34,031 bases of DNA from Myxococcales bacterium (GCA_023248855.1 JAHFDS010000030.1:1-34031); one strand, 5' to 3'; positions 1 through 7,114 are shown, counted from the stretch's first letter. Notes: generated by a model from the letters alone, not told the origin. Numbers and translations are program-made.

Positions 1-2
1 GG

Positions 3-482
3 TTGACACTCCACGCCCTCGGTGGTTCCCTTCGCCCCATGCTGCAGGATCTGGGACGCAAGGTGCGCTCGCGCGCGGAGTCCGTGCTCGCGCGCGGCGC
101 GGCAAGGTCGGTCGGGGTGCGCGTCCTGCGCGACGTGATCGGCGGGATCGACGAGCTGCTCGGGCAGCCCTTCGCAGAGCGGGCCGCGCCCACCGCGCCC
201 GCGCCGGCGCCGGCGCCACGCGAGGCGGCGCCGGTCATCGTCTACTTCGACGGCAAGGACCACCGGACGCTCAAGCGTATCGACGGCGTGCTGGTCGGCG
301 CGAACGTGCCGTACAAGACGCTCGACGTGGGCGAGGACGAGGCCGCGCGCTCGTGGGCGATGGCCAAGGCGGGCAAGCAGGAGCTGCCGCTCGTGTTCGT
401 CGCCGGAGAGGCCATCGGCGGCTTCGACGAGCTGCTCCAGGCCTCGGTCGACGGCAGCCTCGCGAAGAAGGTCTTCGTCTAG
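3..482 (+). CDS. Glutaredoxin-fold protein lacking cysteine
   Basis: The C-terminal half (about residues 76-159) reads as a glutaredoxin domain: a beta strand VIVYFDG, a helix, a second strand YKTLDVGED, the cis-proline segment ELPLVFVAG and the closing motif IGGFDELL. Known glutaredoxins carry CxxC or CxxS right after the first strand. Here that position is DGKDHR and the whole 159-residue protein contains no cysteine, so classical thiol-disulfide exchange is not possible; a structural or regulatory role is inferred. The first ~60 residues are a basic helical segment followed by an Ala-Pro linker. The frame is open to the window edge: the start could be the TTG at 3, the ATG at 39 or further upstream, so the gene may be 5'-partial. 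The next gene starts 18 bases downstream in the same direction. Confidence 0.75.
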   Translation: MTLHALGGSLRPMLQDLGRKVRSRAESVLARGAARSVGVRVLRDVIGGIDELLGQPFAERAAPTAPAPAPAPREAAPVIVYFDGKDHRTLKRIDGVLVGANVPYKTLDVGEDEAARSWAMAKAGKQELPLVFVAGEAIGGFDELLQASVDGSLAKKVFV

Positions 483-500
483 GGAGAGTCGGCAACGACG

Positions 501-825
501 GTGGGGAAACGATCCAGCTGGCTCGGCCGGCACAAGGGCAAGTTGCTGCTCCTCGTGGGGCTCGTCGGGTGTGTGGGCTACTTCCCCGTGAGCCTCTACC
601 TGCTCAAGCACCGCGTCCGCGGCTTCTGCAGGCGTCAAGCCGGGGGACTCGCTGGACGCGGTCATGGCGCGCGGCGTGGCCGCCGGGCTCCGCGACCTGG
701 AGTCGCCGCGACGCGAGACCGGCACCGCGTCGCTCTACGACGCCGTCGGCTTCCACCGGCTGTTCTGCAACCTGGAGTACGAGGGCGATCGCATCACGCG
801 CACGAGCATCTCGATGATGGACTGA
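501..825 (+). pseudogene. Small membrane-anchored protein, frameshifted
   Basis: A GTG start at 501 (AGGGAGA upstream) opens a frame with a basic N-terminus and one membrane segment (about residues 14-34, LLLLVGLVGCVGYFPVSLYL). After ...KHRVRG this frame turns into Arg/Gly-rich low-quality sequence. A different frame, open from 592 and ending at the TGA at 823-825, continues with well-formed protein: VKPGDSLDAVMARG..., then LYDAVGFHRLFCNLEYEGD and ISMMD at the end. The two halves join if the reading shifts by +1 between about 592 and 640. This is either a real disruption or a one-base sequencing error. The intact product would be a ~107-residue single-pass membrane or lipid-anchored protein; I do not recognise a family. 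Confidence 0.6.
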
Positions 826-939
826 CTGCAGCCCGCGAGTATTGACGGCTCGTTGCCACAAAGTGGTCGGCGCCGTGCCACGTCCTGGTGTCGAGCTGCC
901 CGCCCGTCAGATTCCTTCTGAACTGCCGGACATATCTGC

Positions 940-955
940 CGGCACACCTGATGCA
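940..955 (+). promoter_or_regulatory. Possible sigma-54 promoter for the DUF4398 lipoprotein
   Basis: CGGCACA-CCTG-ATGCA keeps the GG-N10-GC spacing and most of the TGGCACG-N4-TTGCW consensus. It lies 35 bases before the start at 990, and the predicted transcription start (~966) is just ahead of the ribosome binding site at 975. In DNA this GC-rich a match of this quality can be chance. Confidence 0.35.
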
Positions 956-989
956 TTGCGTCTCTCCACACACTGGAAGGATCGTGCAC

Positions 990-1367
990 ATGACTGCTCT
1001 ACCAGCTTGCGCAAGAGGCATCGCCGTCGGGCTCGGACTCATCACGGCAGGCTGCGCGACCACGCCGCCAACGGAGCGCATGGAAGCGTCCGCAGGCGCG
1101 ATTCGAGCGGCAGAGGAGGTCGGCGCACGGGGCGTTCCGCGCGCTGCACTCTACCTGCAGCTCGCTCAGGAGCAATCCGAGCGCGCCAAGACCCTCATTG
1201 CGCGCGCCACGCCGGCAGACAGGGGCGCCGCCTCGTCGCTGCTGTCGCGGGCCCAGGCCGACGCCGAGCTCGCGCTTGCGCTCGCGCGCGAAGACAGCGA
1301 TCGCATGGCGGCCCAGAAGGCGATGGAGAAGGTGTCCTCGCTCCTGCGAGGCACCCAGGCGCCCTAG
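990..1367 (+). CDS. DUF4398-type lipoprotein
   Basis: This 125-residue protein begins with a signal peptide ending in the lipobox ITAGC (Cys22), so it should be lipid-anchored, probably in the outer membrane. The remainder is Ala/Glu/Arg-rich helix (APRAALYLQLAQEQSERAK-like pattern, then a second helix rich in ALALAR) matching the DUF4398 helical domain often found beside or fused to OmpA domains. The ATG at 990 is preferred over upstream starts because GGAAGGA sits at 975-981 and the signal peptide begins right there. The next gene, 70 bases downstream, has a related N-terminal helix plus an OmpA domain, so the two probably act together at the peptidoglycan-outer membrane interface. Confidence 0.8.
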   Translation: MTALPACARGIAVGLGLITAGCATTPPTERMEASAGAIRAAEEVGARGVPRAALYLQLAQEQSERAKTLIARATPADRGAASSLLSRAQADAELALALAREDSDRMAAQKAMEKVSSLLRGTQAP

Positions 1368-1437
1368 TGTTTCCCCACCTCGGCGATCCGCGCCGCGTGG
1401 AGCCATCTGCCCTTCCACTTCCGCAAGGAGAGAGCCC

Positions 1438-2313
1438 ATGACACGTCAACTCCTCGGTGCTGCCGCAGTCAGTGCATTGTTCACCCTGTCCTCGTGCGCC
1501 CCGGTGATCCCGGCGGAGCTCTCCAATGCGCGATCGGCCTACCGTCGCGCCAGCCAGGGCCCTGCTTCGCAAGTCGTTCCGGCCGAGCTGCACAAGGCGA
1601 TGGACGCGCTGAACCGGGCGGAGGTCGCCTTTCAAGACGAGCCCCGGGCTCAGAGCACCCGCGATCTCGCCTACGTCGCCGAGCGCAAGGCCGAGCTCGC
1701 CGAGGCACTCGCCGGGCAGGTGGTCGACAAGCGGGCGAAGGCCCAGGCCGACGACCAGTTCCAGAAGAAACAGGCGGAGATCCAGGCGTCGACCAAGGGC
1801 GCCCTCGCCGACACGCGCGCGGAGCTCGGGCAGGCGGAGCAGGGCCGCCATGACGCAGAGGTGAAGACCGCCGCCACCGAGGCGCAGCTCAAGACCGTCC
1901 AGGACGCGATGGACAAGCTGGGAGCAAAGGAAGAGGCGCGAGGGCTCGTGATCACGCTCTCGGGCAGCGTCCTGTTCGCTTCCAACCAAGATACGCTCTT
2001 GCCGGCGGCCCAGACGCGCCTCGAACAGGTGGCGGCGGCCCTTCTGGCCAACCGGCAGCGCTCGCTGACCATCGAAGGGCATACCGACTCACGCGGCTCC
2101 ATCGACCACAACCTCGACCTGTCGCGCCGCCGGGCCGATGCCGTCCGCAGCTTCCTGATCTCGCGCGGCTACGACGGCGACCTGATCCAGGCCACCGGGA
2201 TCGGAGAGAGCCGGCCAGTCGCGCGCAACACCAGCGCGGATGGGCGTGCCAACAACCGCCGCGTCGAGATCATCGTCGCACGCGGCCCGGGTCCGCTGCA
2301 CTCCTCGCGCTAA
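1438..2313 (+). CDS. OmpA-family lipoprotein with DUF4398-like helical domain
   Basis: The product is 291 residues with a lipoprotein signal (LSSC, Cys20), a long helical DUF4398/coiled-coil region (about 25-165) and a C-terminal OmpA peptidoglycan-binding domain (about 172-285). The OmpA domain shows the typical GHTDSRGS, NLDLSRRRADAVRSFL and NNRRVEI motifs. Proteins of this build are anchored in the outer membrane by lipid and bind peptidoglycan non-covalently. The start is fixed by AAGGAG at 1425-1430. The stop is followed within three bases by the first copy of the 180-bp hairpin repeat. Confidence 0.92.
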   Translation: MTRQLLGAAAVSALFTLSSCAPVIPAELSNARSAYRRASQGPASQVVPAELHKAMDALNRAEVAFQDEPRAQSTRDLAYVAERKAELAEALAGQVVDKRAKAQADDQFQKKQAEIQASTKGALADTRAELGQAEQGRHDAEVKTAATEAQLKTVQDAMDKLGAKEEARGLVITLSGSVLFASNQDTLLPAAQTRLEQVAAALLANRQRSLTIEGHTDSRGSIDHNLDLSRRRADAVRSFLISRGYDGDLIQATGIGESRPVARNTSADGRANNRRVEIIVARGPGPLHSSR

Positions 2314-2315
2314 AC

Positions 2316-2494
2316 AGAGTCACATTGATCCGGCGCCATCTGAAGCCGGTCCCGCTCCCGGTCCCGCTCCCGGTCCCGCTCCGAGTCCGGTATTCGGGCT
2401 GGCTGAGCCGCTGCGGTTGAGGAGCCGGACGCTCGGGACCGGGAAGGGGACCGGGACCGGGACCGGACCCAGAGCGCTGGCGCGGGGTCTACGC
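2316..2494 (+). repeat. Dispersed hairpin-forming repeat, copy 1
   Basis: About 179 bp, nearly identical in its flanks to a second copy at 4343-4522. Its left arm (about 2346-2380) consists of three 12-bp units of the type GGTCCCGCTCCC. Its right arm (about 2433-2466) is a run of GGGACC units complementary to the left arm over about 30 of 35 positions, enclosing a ~55-base loop. Transcribed, it would fold into a very strong stem-loop. It starts three bases after the OmpA-gene stop. Function unknown; it may be a REP/MITE-like element or a transcript-end structure. Confidence 0.85.
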
Positions 2495-2542
2495 GTTCCT
2501 GTTTAGAGGCACTCCCAAATGGCACTCGAAAGGCGGTCACGC

Positions 2543-2776
2543 ATGGAACGCGACTATTCAGGACTCTTCTTCGCATTTCTCGGCGGCGCAATGGTCGGCG
2601 CCACGGTGGCCTACCTCACGGCGCCCGCCTCCGGGGCCGAGACGCGCGACCAGCTGCGCAAGCTGGCCCGGGCGCAGCGCGACCGCCTCGGTCGGGTTCC
2701 CGAGGCGCTCAGCGATGCCAAGGACGCCTTTGCCGAGGCGCTCTCGGGGGCGACCGCGGGCAACGGCCACGCCTGA
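2543..2776 (+). CDS. YtxH-like small membrane protein
   Basis: A 77-residue protein (85 if the ATG at 2519 is used) with an N-terminal membrane segment of the form FFAFLGGAMVGATVAYLTAPASG followed by ETRDQLR and an amphipathic helix. The glycine-rich membrane helix ending in L-x-AP-x-SG-x-E-x-R is the hallmark of the YtxH family, small stress-associated membrane proteins of unclear mechanism. I chose the ATG at 2543 because GAAAGG (2528-2533) is well spaced; the start at 2519 is possible with AGAGG at 2504. The gene lies directly after the hairpin repeat and 21 bases before the next membrane protein. Confidence 0.8.
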   Translation: MERDYSGLFFAFLGGAMVGATVAYLTAPASGAETRDQLRKLARAQRDRLGRVPEALSDAKDAFAEALSGATAGNGHA

Positions 2777-2797
2777 GCGTGCGGTGTGGAGACTGCA

Positions 2798-3172
2798 ATG
2801 GAGACCTGGCGGATCGTGGGCATCGTGCTGCTCGCGGTGCTGGTGGGAGCGGCCTTGCCCGTGCTCATCACCCTGCGGAGCATGCTCCGTGAGGCGCGCA
2901 CCTTCCTCGCGACCGTCGGGCAGAGCACCGAGCGCTCTCTGCGCGAGCTCAGCACGACGCTCGAGAGGGTCAACCGCACGCATGCCCAGATCGAAGCGCG
3001 CCACGCGGCGGGGGCAAGCCCGCCACACCTCGCCGAGAGCCCGATGGCCGGTGTCGCCGCTGCGGTCGGCGCCCTGGCTGCCCCGGCGCTCCTCGAGTGG
3101 TTGATGGCGCTCGCGGCGAGCCGGAAGGGCCCGGCCGCCCCCCATGACAGCGCCGGCAAGAACGGAACCTGA
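2798..3172 (+). CDS. Small single-pass membrane protein, DUF948-like
   Basis: This 124-residue protein has one N-terminal membrane segment (about 6-26, VGIVLLAVLVGAALPVLITL), then a helical stretch of the type LREARTFLATVGQSTERSLRELSTTLERVN reminiscent of DUF948 or methyl-accepting-like helices, and a second hydrophobic patch (about 83-110). The start at 2798 is chosen over the GTG at 2786 because GTGGAG lies just upstream. It is co-directional with the YtxH-like gene (21-base gap) and the DUF4142 gene (30-base gap), so all three are probably one transcript. Family assignment is tentative. Confidence 0.65.
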   Translation: METWRIVGIVLLAVLVGAALPVLITLRSMLREARTFLATVGQSTERSLRELSTTLERVNRTHAQIEARHAAGASPPHLAESPMAGVAAAVGALAAPALLEWLMALAASRKGPAAPHDSAGKNGT

Positions 3173-3202
3173 CCCAGCCGCCGGACCACGCATGGAGGAT
3201 CG

Positions 3203-3811
3203 ATGACACCGAGCTTGATTCGCACGCTGTCCCTCTCGGCCCTGGCCATTTTCGGCACCGCCCGGACCTCCAGTGCGTGGCCCGAGACGGCCACCGACGC
3301 GAGGCCCTATGCCTCGCGTCCCGCGCCTGCGCCCGAGCGCGAGACCCTCACCGACGCCCAGATCGCCACGGTCGCGCTCACCGCGTACCAGATCGACATC
3401 GACCGCAACCGGATGGCGCTACGCCTCGCGAGACATGGCGAGGTCCGGCGCCTGGCGGAGGCGACCCTGGCGGTCCACAGCAATGGCAAGCAGGACATCC
3501 TCCTGCTGATCAGCAGGCTCAGGCTCTTCCCGCAGGACAGCCGGGTCATGCGCAGCCTGGGCATGGACGCGGCTCGCACGGACCTCGAGCTCCCCAGGCT
3601 CCGCGGCGCCGCCTTCGACCGTGCCTTCGTCAATGCCGAGATCACCTATCACCGGGCCTGGATCGACGCCGTCGGGCACGACCTCCTGCCGAGGGTTCGA
3701 AGCCACGACCTCAGGCAGGCGCTGGCCGCCACCGCATCGGCCCTGCGCGAGCGACTCGCTGACGCCCAGGGGGTCGGCGCGCTCCTGCAGCCCCTTCACT
3801 CGGAGAGGTGA
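3203..3811 (+). CDS. DUF4142 family exported protein
   Basis: A 202-residue protein with a signal peptide (about 1-25, SAW cleavage region) followed by a helical bundle. The segments DAQIATVALTAYQIDIDRNRMAL, EATLAVHS and LRGAAFDRAFVNAEITYHRAWIDAV follow the DUF4142 pattern, in which an H-containing helix follows FD-x-AF. These are ferritin-like predicted periplasmic or outer-membrane proteins of unknown activity. GGAGG upstream of the ATG fixes the start. It forms a block with the two small membrane proteins upstream and the DUF2383 gene downstream. Confidence 0.78.
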   Translation: MTPSLIRTLSLSALAIFGTARTSSAWPETATDARPYASRPAPAPERETLTDAQIATVALTAYQIDIDRNRMALRLARHGEVRRLAEATLAVHSNGKQDILLLISRLRLFPQDSRVMRSLGMDAARTDLELPRLRGAAFDRAFVNAEITYHRAWIDAVGHDLLPRVRSHDLRQALAATASALRERLADAQGVGALLQPLHSER

Positions 3812-3886
3812 GCACGCGCTGGGCACGCCCGCGCTGCGGCAGCCCCTCCACCTTCCCCAAAACCCATCAACAACCAGGAGGATTCA

Positions 3887-4333
3887 ATGGAAACGCAGAC
3901 CGACTCCATCAACTCCGTCAAGGCATTGAACTCGATCCTGCAGAGCGAGGCCTCTGCGGTGGAGACCTACCGGCCGGCACTCCAGAAGATCGAGGACCCA
4001 TCCAACCGGCGAGCGCTCGAGGAGTGCCAGCGCCTGCACATCCGGCACGTCGCGACCTTGCGTTCTCGGATCGAGCACCTCGGAGGTGTCCCGGCCAGCG
4101 GAACCGGCGCCTGGGGCACCTACGCGAAGCTGGCGCAGGGGACCGCCAAGTGGTTCGGCGATCGGTCGGCCGTCGCGGCGCTCGAGGAGGGCGAGGACCA
4201 CGGCCTCAAGAGCTACCGCGCGCATCTGGGCGAGCTGGATCCCGCGTCGCGCAAGATCGTCGAGGTCGAGCTCCTGCCCGAGCAGGAGCTCACCCACTCG
4301 CAGATGAGCACGCTCAAGCAGCTGCTGCACTGA
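3887..4333 (+). CDS. DUF2383 ferritin-like protein
   Basis: This 148-residue cytosolic protein is almost wholly helical. The pattern LNSILQSEASAVETYRPAL...RRALEECQRLHIRHVATLRSRIEHLGG, followed by ALEEGEDHGLKSYRAHLGELD, matches the DUF2383 four-helix bundle with its E/H-rich helices (E-x6-Y and E-x6-H-x2-H type), a ferritin-like fold whose metal binding is not established. A strong CAGGAGGA precedes the ATG. A second copy of the hairpin repeat starts nine bases after the stop and separates it from the convergent outer-membrane gene. Confidence 0.85.
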   Translation: METQTDSINSVKALNSILQSEASAVETYRPALQKIEDPSNRRALEECQRLHIRHVATLRSRIEHLGGVPASGTGAWGTYAKLAQGTAKWFGDRSAVAALEEGEDHGLKSYRAHLGELDPASRKIVEVELLPEQELTHSQMSTLKQLLH

Positions 4334-4342
4334 CAGCCAACC

Positions 4343-4522
4343 AGAGTCGCATTGATCCGGCGATCCGGCGCCATCCGAAGCCGGTCCCGGTCCCGGTCCC
4401 GGTCCCGATCCGAGTCCGGTATTCGAGCTGGCTCAGCCGTGCGGTCGAGGAGCCGGACGCTCGGGACCGGGAAGGGGACCGGGACCGGGACCGGTCCCAG
4501 AGCGCTGGCGCGGGGTCTACGC
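4343..4522 (+). repeat. Dispersed hairpin-forming repeat, copy 2
   Basis: About 180 bp, aligned with copy 1 (2316-2494) from AGAGTC through GGGGTCTACGC. The left arm (4381-4408) is four GGTCCC hexamers; the right arm (4461-4495) has the complementary GGGACC run. Arm lengths differ from copy 1 and there is an extra 8-bp duplication (ATCCGGCG) near the left end, while flanks and loop are conserved. It lies between convergent genes ending at 4333 and 4574. Confidence 0.85.
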
Positions 4523-4573
4523 CCGATACTGGACGGCCGGCACCCCTGCGATCGGAGTGCCGGCTCGCACGGG

Positions 4574-5161
4574 TCAAAAGTTCGCGGTCACACCGATGAG
4601 CATCGCGTACCAAGCCGGCACGGCGCCGCTCTGGTTGGTGCCGAAGGGATAGACGTCGAAGCGGACCGGCTGGAAGGAGGCACTCGCGACGTTCTCCTTG
4701 ATGACGTAGCGAAGCTCCAGGCCGGCGTTGAGGGCGAGCGCGAAGTCACTGCCGCTGTTCTGGCAGCATCCCGTCAGGATGCCGAGGCCGAGGCCGGCGC
4801 GCGGCACCAGATAGAGAGGATGGCCAGAAATCAACCGGAAGTGGCCCTCCGCGCCCGGCTCGAGCTGGATGCGTGTGATCCCACCGCCCAGGCCGAGCTC
4901 GAAGGGCAGGATGAACGAGAGCGTCCGCGAGGGATCGGCTCCGAAGTCCATGCCCAGGTGTAGCTGGCCCGGAGCGCCATTGATGCCGAGCGATGGTCCG
5001 AGCTGCACCTGACCTTCGTAGGGGCTACGCAGGTCGGCGCGAGCCGGGGACGGCCCGACCAGCACGGCCGCCGCCGCCACGTACGGGAGCGCGCCCAGGA
5101 TCAGACGCAACGTGCCCTTGCTGCGGTTCTTCTGTCGTTTCATTTGGATCTCTGTGTTCAT
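4574..5161 (-). CDS. Predicted outer-membrane beta-barrel protein
   Basis: This 195-residue exported protein has a basic N-terminus and hydrophobic signal core (LRLILGALPYVAAAAVLVGPSPARA), then alternating glycine-rich amphipathic strands: GQVQLGPSLGI, GQLHLGMDFGA, LSFILPFELGLGGGI and LVPRAGLGLGIL. It ends in ...MLIGVTANF with a terminal Phe, as expected for barrel proteins inserted by the BAM complex. GGAGG at 5168-5172 supports the start at 5161; the internal ATG at 5143 is an alternative. It is divergent from the AI-2E transporter gene and convergent with the DUF2383 gene. Family not recognised. Confidence 0.7.
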   Translation of the reverse strand: MNTEIQMKRQKNRSKGTLRLILGALPYVAAAAVLVGPSPARADLRSPYEGQVQLGPSLGINGAPGQLHLGMDFGADPSRTLSFILPFELGLGGGITRIQLEPGAEGHFRLISGHPLYLVPRAGLGLGILTGCCQNSGSDFALALNAGLELRYVIKENVASASFQPVRFDVYPFGTNQSGAVPAWYAMLIGVTANF

Positions 5162-5183
5162 GCGGTCCTCCAATCCCACCCGT

Positions 5184-5199
5184 AGCAAGGGCCGTTCCG
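5184..5199 (-). promoter_or_regulatory. Possible sigma-54 promoter for the beta-barrel gene
   Basis: On the minus strand CGGAACG-GCCC-TTGCT has a perfect -12 element and correct GG-N10-GC spacing. The predicted transcription start (~5173) sits right before the GGAGG of the gene beginning at 5161, the same tight geometry as in front of the BON gene. Confidence 0.4.
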
Positions 5200-5278
5200 C
5201 GCTCGTGGCCTGTGCGAGTGCCGCTCCCGCCCCAGGATCCGACATCCCGGCCGCCAGAATGCGGCCCAGTGCCACGCA

Positions 5279-6457
5279 ATGGCAAGGGCTCCACCCCAGA
5301 CGTTCGTCGTCACTGGCCTCGATTTCGCACTGCTCCCGGTCGTGCTCGAGGAACAGCGCCGCTACGGAAAACCCGCTTTCGTCATCCTCCTCGGGGTGGT
5401 GTTCGGTCTCTTCATCGTCACCGTCGGAAAGACCCTCCCGGCGGTGTTCATCGGGGCCCTGCTGGCCGCCCTCTCGACGCCGCTGCGCGATCGCCTCACG
5501 CGCCGGGGATGGCGGCAGTCCTCGGCCGCCGCCATCGTCACCATGACCCTGGTCGTCGGCGTGCTCGTGCCGCTGACGGCGCTCGTGGTCGCGGTCGCGG
5601 GGCGGCTCCTCGCCGTCCTGCAAGAAGTCCCGCGGTGGATCGCGGAGGTCGACGCTCCCGGCGGGCTCGCGGAGAGGATGGCGGCGCGCCTTCATGTGCC
5701 GCGTCTGCTCCCGGATGGCCTCGGTCAGCAAGCGACGGCGCTGGTCGCCTGGGCCGGCAGGGCGATCCCGGGACTGCTCGGCAATCTGCTCGACGTCGGG
5801 CTCGTTGCCTTCCTGGTGCTCGTGACCACGTATTACCTCCTGCGCGACGGCCCGTCGCTGCTGGCTCGGGTCGAGCGCGTCCTTCCGCTCGAGCCGCGTC
5901 ACGTTCGCGCCCTAGTGCTCGAATTCGGTCGGTCCGGACGGGCCGTCTTCGTCGGTATGGCCGGCACGGCCGCCGCCCAGGCCGCCGTCGGAGGCCTGGT
6001 CTACTGGGTGCTCGGCGTGCCTCACCCGCTCTTGCTGGGTGCCCTCACCTTCGTGGCCGCCCTGACGCCGATCGTCGGCACTGCGCTCGTTGCGGTGCCG
6101 GTCATCGGCTACCTCTTTCTCGATGGCCATCCCATCCGAGGGTTCATTGCCCTCGGCGCCGCCCTGGCGGTCTCGGGGCTCGACAACCTGGTTCGTCCCC
6201 AGCTCATGGGAAACGGCATGCGCGTGCACCCGCTCCTGCTGTTCCTCGGGATCTTCGGGGGACTGTCCCTCTTCGGGGGGACCGGAATGCTGCTCGGCCC
6301 GCTCTTCGTGTCCCTCTTCACGGCCGTCGGCCGCATCTATGCGCGCGAGATGGCGCCCGAGGCAGCGGGCTACGTGCTTGCGCCGGTGCCCGAGCGGCAG
6401 ACGCCGCTCAGGCGCAGGATCGTGCGACGCCTGCTCGGCGCGCATCCCCTGGCGTGA
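5279..6457 (+). CDS. AI-2E family transporter (PerM/TqsA-like)
   Basis: A 392-residue inner-membrane protein with about seven or eight hydrophobic segments. Two early helices (FVILLGVVFGLFIVTVGK and AVFIGALLAALSTPLRDRL) are followed by a third (VTMTLVVGVLVPLTALVVAVAG), a soluble region and a C-terminal cluster containing GALTFVAALTPIVGTALVAVP, LDNLVRPQLMG and LLFLGIFGGLSLFGGTGMLLGPL. The D/N-x2-RP and GxxGxxxGPL motifs are characteristic of the AI-2E exporter family (PF01594). Substrates across the family vary and cannot be read from sequence. The soluble N-terminus before the first helix is slightly longer than usual. It is divergent from the beta-barrel gene. Confidence 0.92.
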   Translation: MARAPPQTFVVTGLDFALLPVVLEEQRRYGKPAFVILLGVVFGLFIVTVGKTLPAVFIGALLAALSTPLRDRLTRRGWRQSSAAAIVTMTLVVGVLVPLTALVVAVAGRLLAVLQEVPRWIAEVDAPGGLAERMAARLHVPRLLPDGLGQQATALVAWAGRAIPGLLGNLLDVGLVAFLVLVTTYYLLRDGPSLLARVERVLPLEPRHVRALVLEFGRSGRAVFVGMAGTAAAQAAVGGLVYWVLGVPHPLLLGALTFVAALTPIVGTALVAVPVIGYLFLDGHPIRGFIALGAALAVSGLDNLVRPQLMGNGMRVHPLLLFLGIFGGLSLFGGTGMLLGPLFVSLFTAVGRIYAREMAPEAAGYVLAPVPERQTPLRRRIVRRLLGAHPLA

Positions 6458-6478
6458 GACCCCGTCGGCGTCAGTACC

Positions 6479-6494
6479 TGGCACGGAGGGTGCT
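6479..6494 (+). promoter_or_regulatory. Sigma-54-type promoter of the BON lipoprotein
   Basis: TGGCACG-GAGG-GTGCT matches the -24 element exactly and the -12 element at four of five positions, with GG-N10-GC spacing. The predicted start (~6505) falls just before AGGAGG at 6507-6512 of the gene starting at 6520. The extended form TGGCAYG-N4-GTGCTC recurs in front of the PASTA gene. Confidence 0.55.
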
Positions 6495-6519
6495 CATGGA
6501 TCCCGCAGGAGGTTTCATC

Positions 6520-7029
6520 ATGCGATCACACGTTCTCGCGCTTCTGGGTTTGCTGGGTGCCGCGTGCAGCCGTGAGGGCGCGTCCATCGTGGGCGTGGCG
6601 GAGGTGGATCCTCACGCCCAGACCAACCTGGAGAAGCCAGCGAAGCCGCCGGAAGGGGGTGGCATCCTCGAGCTGGCGGCCACGGAGCTACGAGACGAGG
6701 GTCAGCAGGCCCGGCAGCAGGCGAAGAAGGAGCTCTCGGACATCCGGAGCGAGCTCGAGCGTTCCAGCTTTCAGGACCGCACACCCGCGCAGATCGCAGC
6801 CGATGAGGCGCTGACCACGCAGGTGCGGTTCGATCTGTCGGCCGACGACAAGCTGCGCGATTGCGTATTCGAGGCCGCCACGATGGACGGTGCCCTGATC
6901 TTGCGTGGGCACGTGCAGAGTGCCGCCCAGAAGGCGCACGCGCTCGAGGTGGCGATCGGCGTGCGCGGCGTCAAGCGCGTCACGGACCGACTCGAGATCA
7001 AGCCGAGACAGTCCACGGACCCTCGCTGA
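6520..7029 (+). CDS. BON-domain lipoprotein
   Basis: A 169-residue protein with a short lipoprotein signal (lipobox LGAAC, Cys16). A charged helical region (about 50-95, ATELRDEGQQARQQAKKELSD) is followed by one BON domain (about 100-162: LTTQVRFDLSADDKL, then GALILRGHVQSAAQKAHALEVAIGVRGVKRVTDRLEI). BON domains bind phospholipid and are common in osmotic-shock and envelope-stress proteins such as OsmY and Kbp. AGGAGG at 6507-6512 fixes the ATG at 6520. It follows the AI-2E gene by 62 bases but seems to have its own sigma-54-type promoter. Confidence 0.88.
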   Translation: MRSHVLALLGLLGAACSREGASIVGVAEVDPHAQTNLEKPAKPPEGGGILELAATELRDEGQQARQQAKKELSDIRSELERSSFQDRTPAQIAADEALTTQVRFDLSADDKLRDCVFEAATMDGALILRGHVQSAAQKAHALEVAIGVRGVKRVTDRLEIKPRQSTDPR

Positions 7030-7042
7030 CGATGAGCGCGGT

Positions 7043-7102
7043 CTGCCTGCCCAAATCCCGCTGGAGGGGGAGCTCTTCGGCTGCAAGAGGGGCGCATACG
7101 GC
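7043..7102 (+). pseudogene. Relic of a sigma-54 activator AAA+ domain
   Basis: In frame with the coiled-coil gene but upstream of its start, the + strand encodes LPAQIPLEGELFGCKRGAYG. This resembles the segment leading into the GAFTGA loop of sigma-54 activators (LPE-x-LLE-x-ELFG-x-x-KGAF). The full activator further right (8,871-10,473) has ELFGCKKGAF at the same place, sharing the unusual Cys-Lys. No Walker A precedes it and no Walker B follows, so only a fragment is left. The fragment is short and chance resemblance remains possible. Confidence 0.45.
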
Positions 7103-7114
7103 ACGGTCGGTGCA
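7099..7114 (+). promoter_or_regulatory. Possible sigma-54 promoter for the coiled-coil gene
   Basis: CGGCACG-GTCG-GTGCA keeps six of seven -24 bases and four of five -12 bases with correct spacing. The predicted start (~7125) lies upstream of AGAAGG (7155-7160) and the ATG at 7169. Confidence 0.42.

Noticed and set aside
2339-2466. GGTCCC/GGGACC arrays as a CRISPR or simple microsatellite
   Set aside because: Units are 6-12 bp without spacers and are arranged as complementary arms with conserved flanks, which fits a hairpin element rather than CRISPR.
2520-2535. TGGCACT with GG-N10-GC spacing before the YtxH-like gene
   Set aside because: The -12 part is poor and the implied transcription start would fall after the start codon.
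5162-5902. Upstream extension of the beta-barrel gene to 442 residues
   Set aside because: The added part is antisense to the AI-2E gene and lacks domain character; the signal peptide begins at 5161.
4993-6519. Extended upstream reading frame of the BON gene (would give 678 residues)
   Set aside because: The extension overlaps the AI-2E transporter in another frame; signal peptide, lipobox and AGGAGG place the start at 6520.
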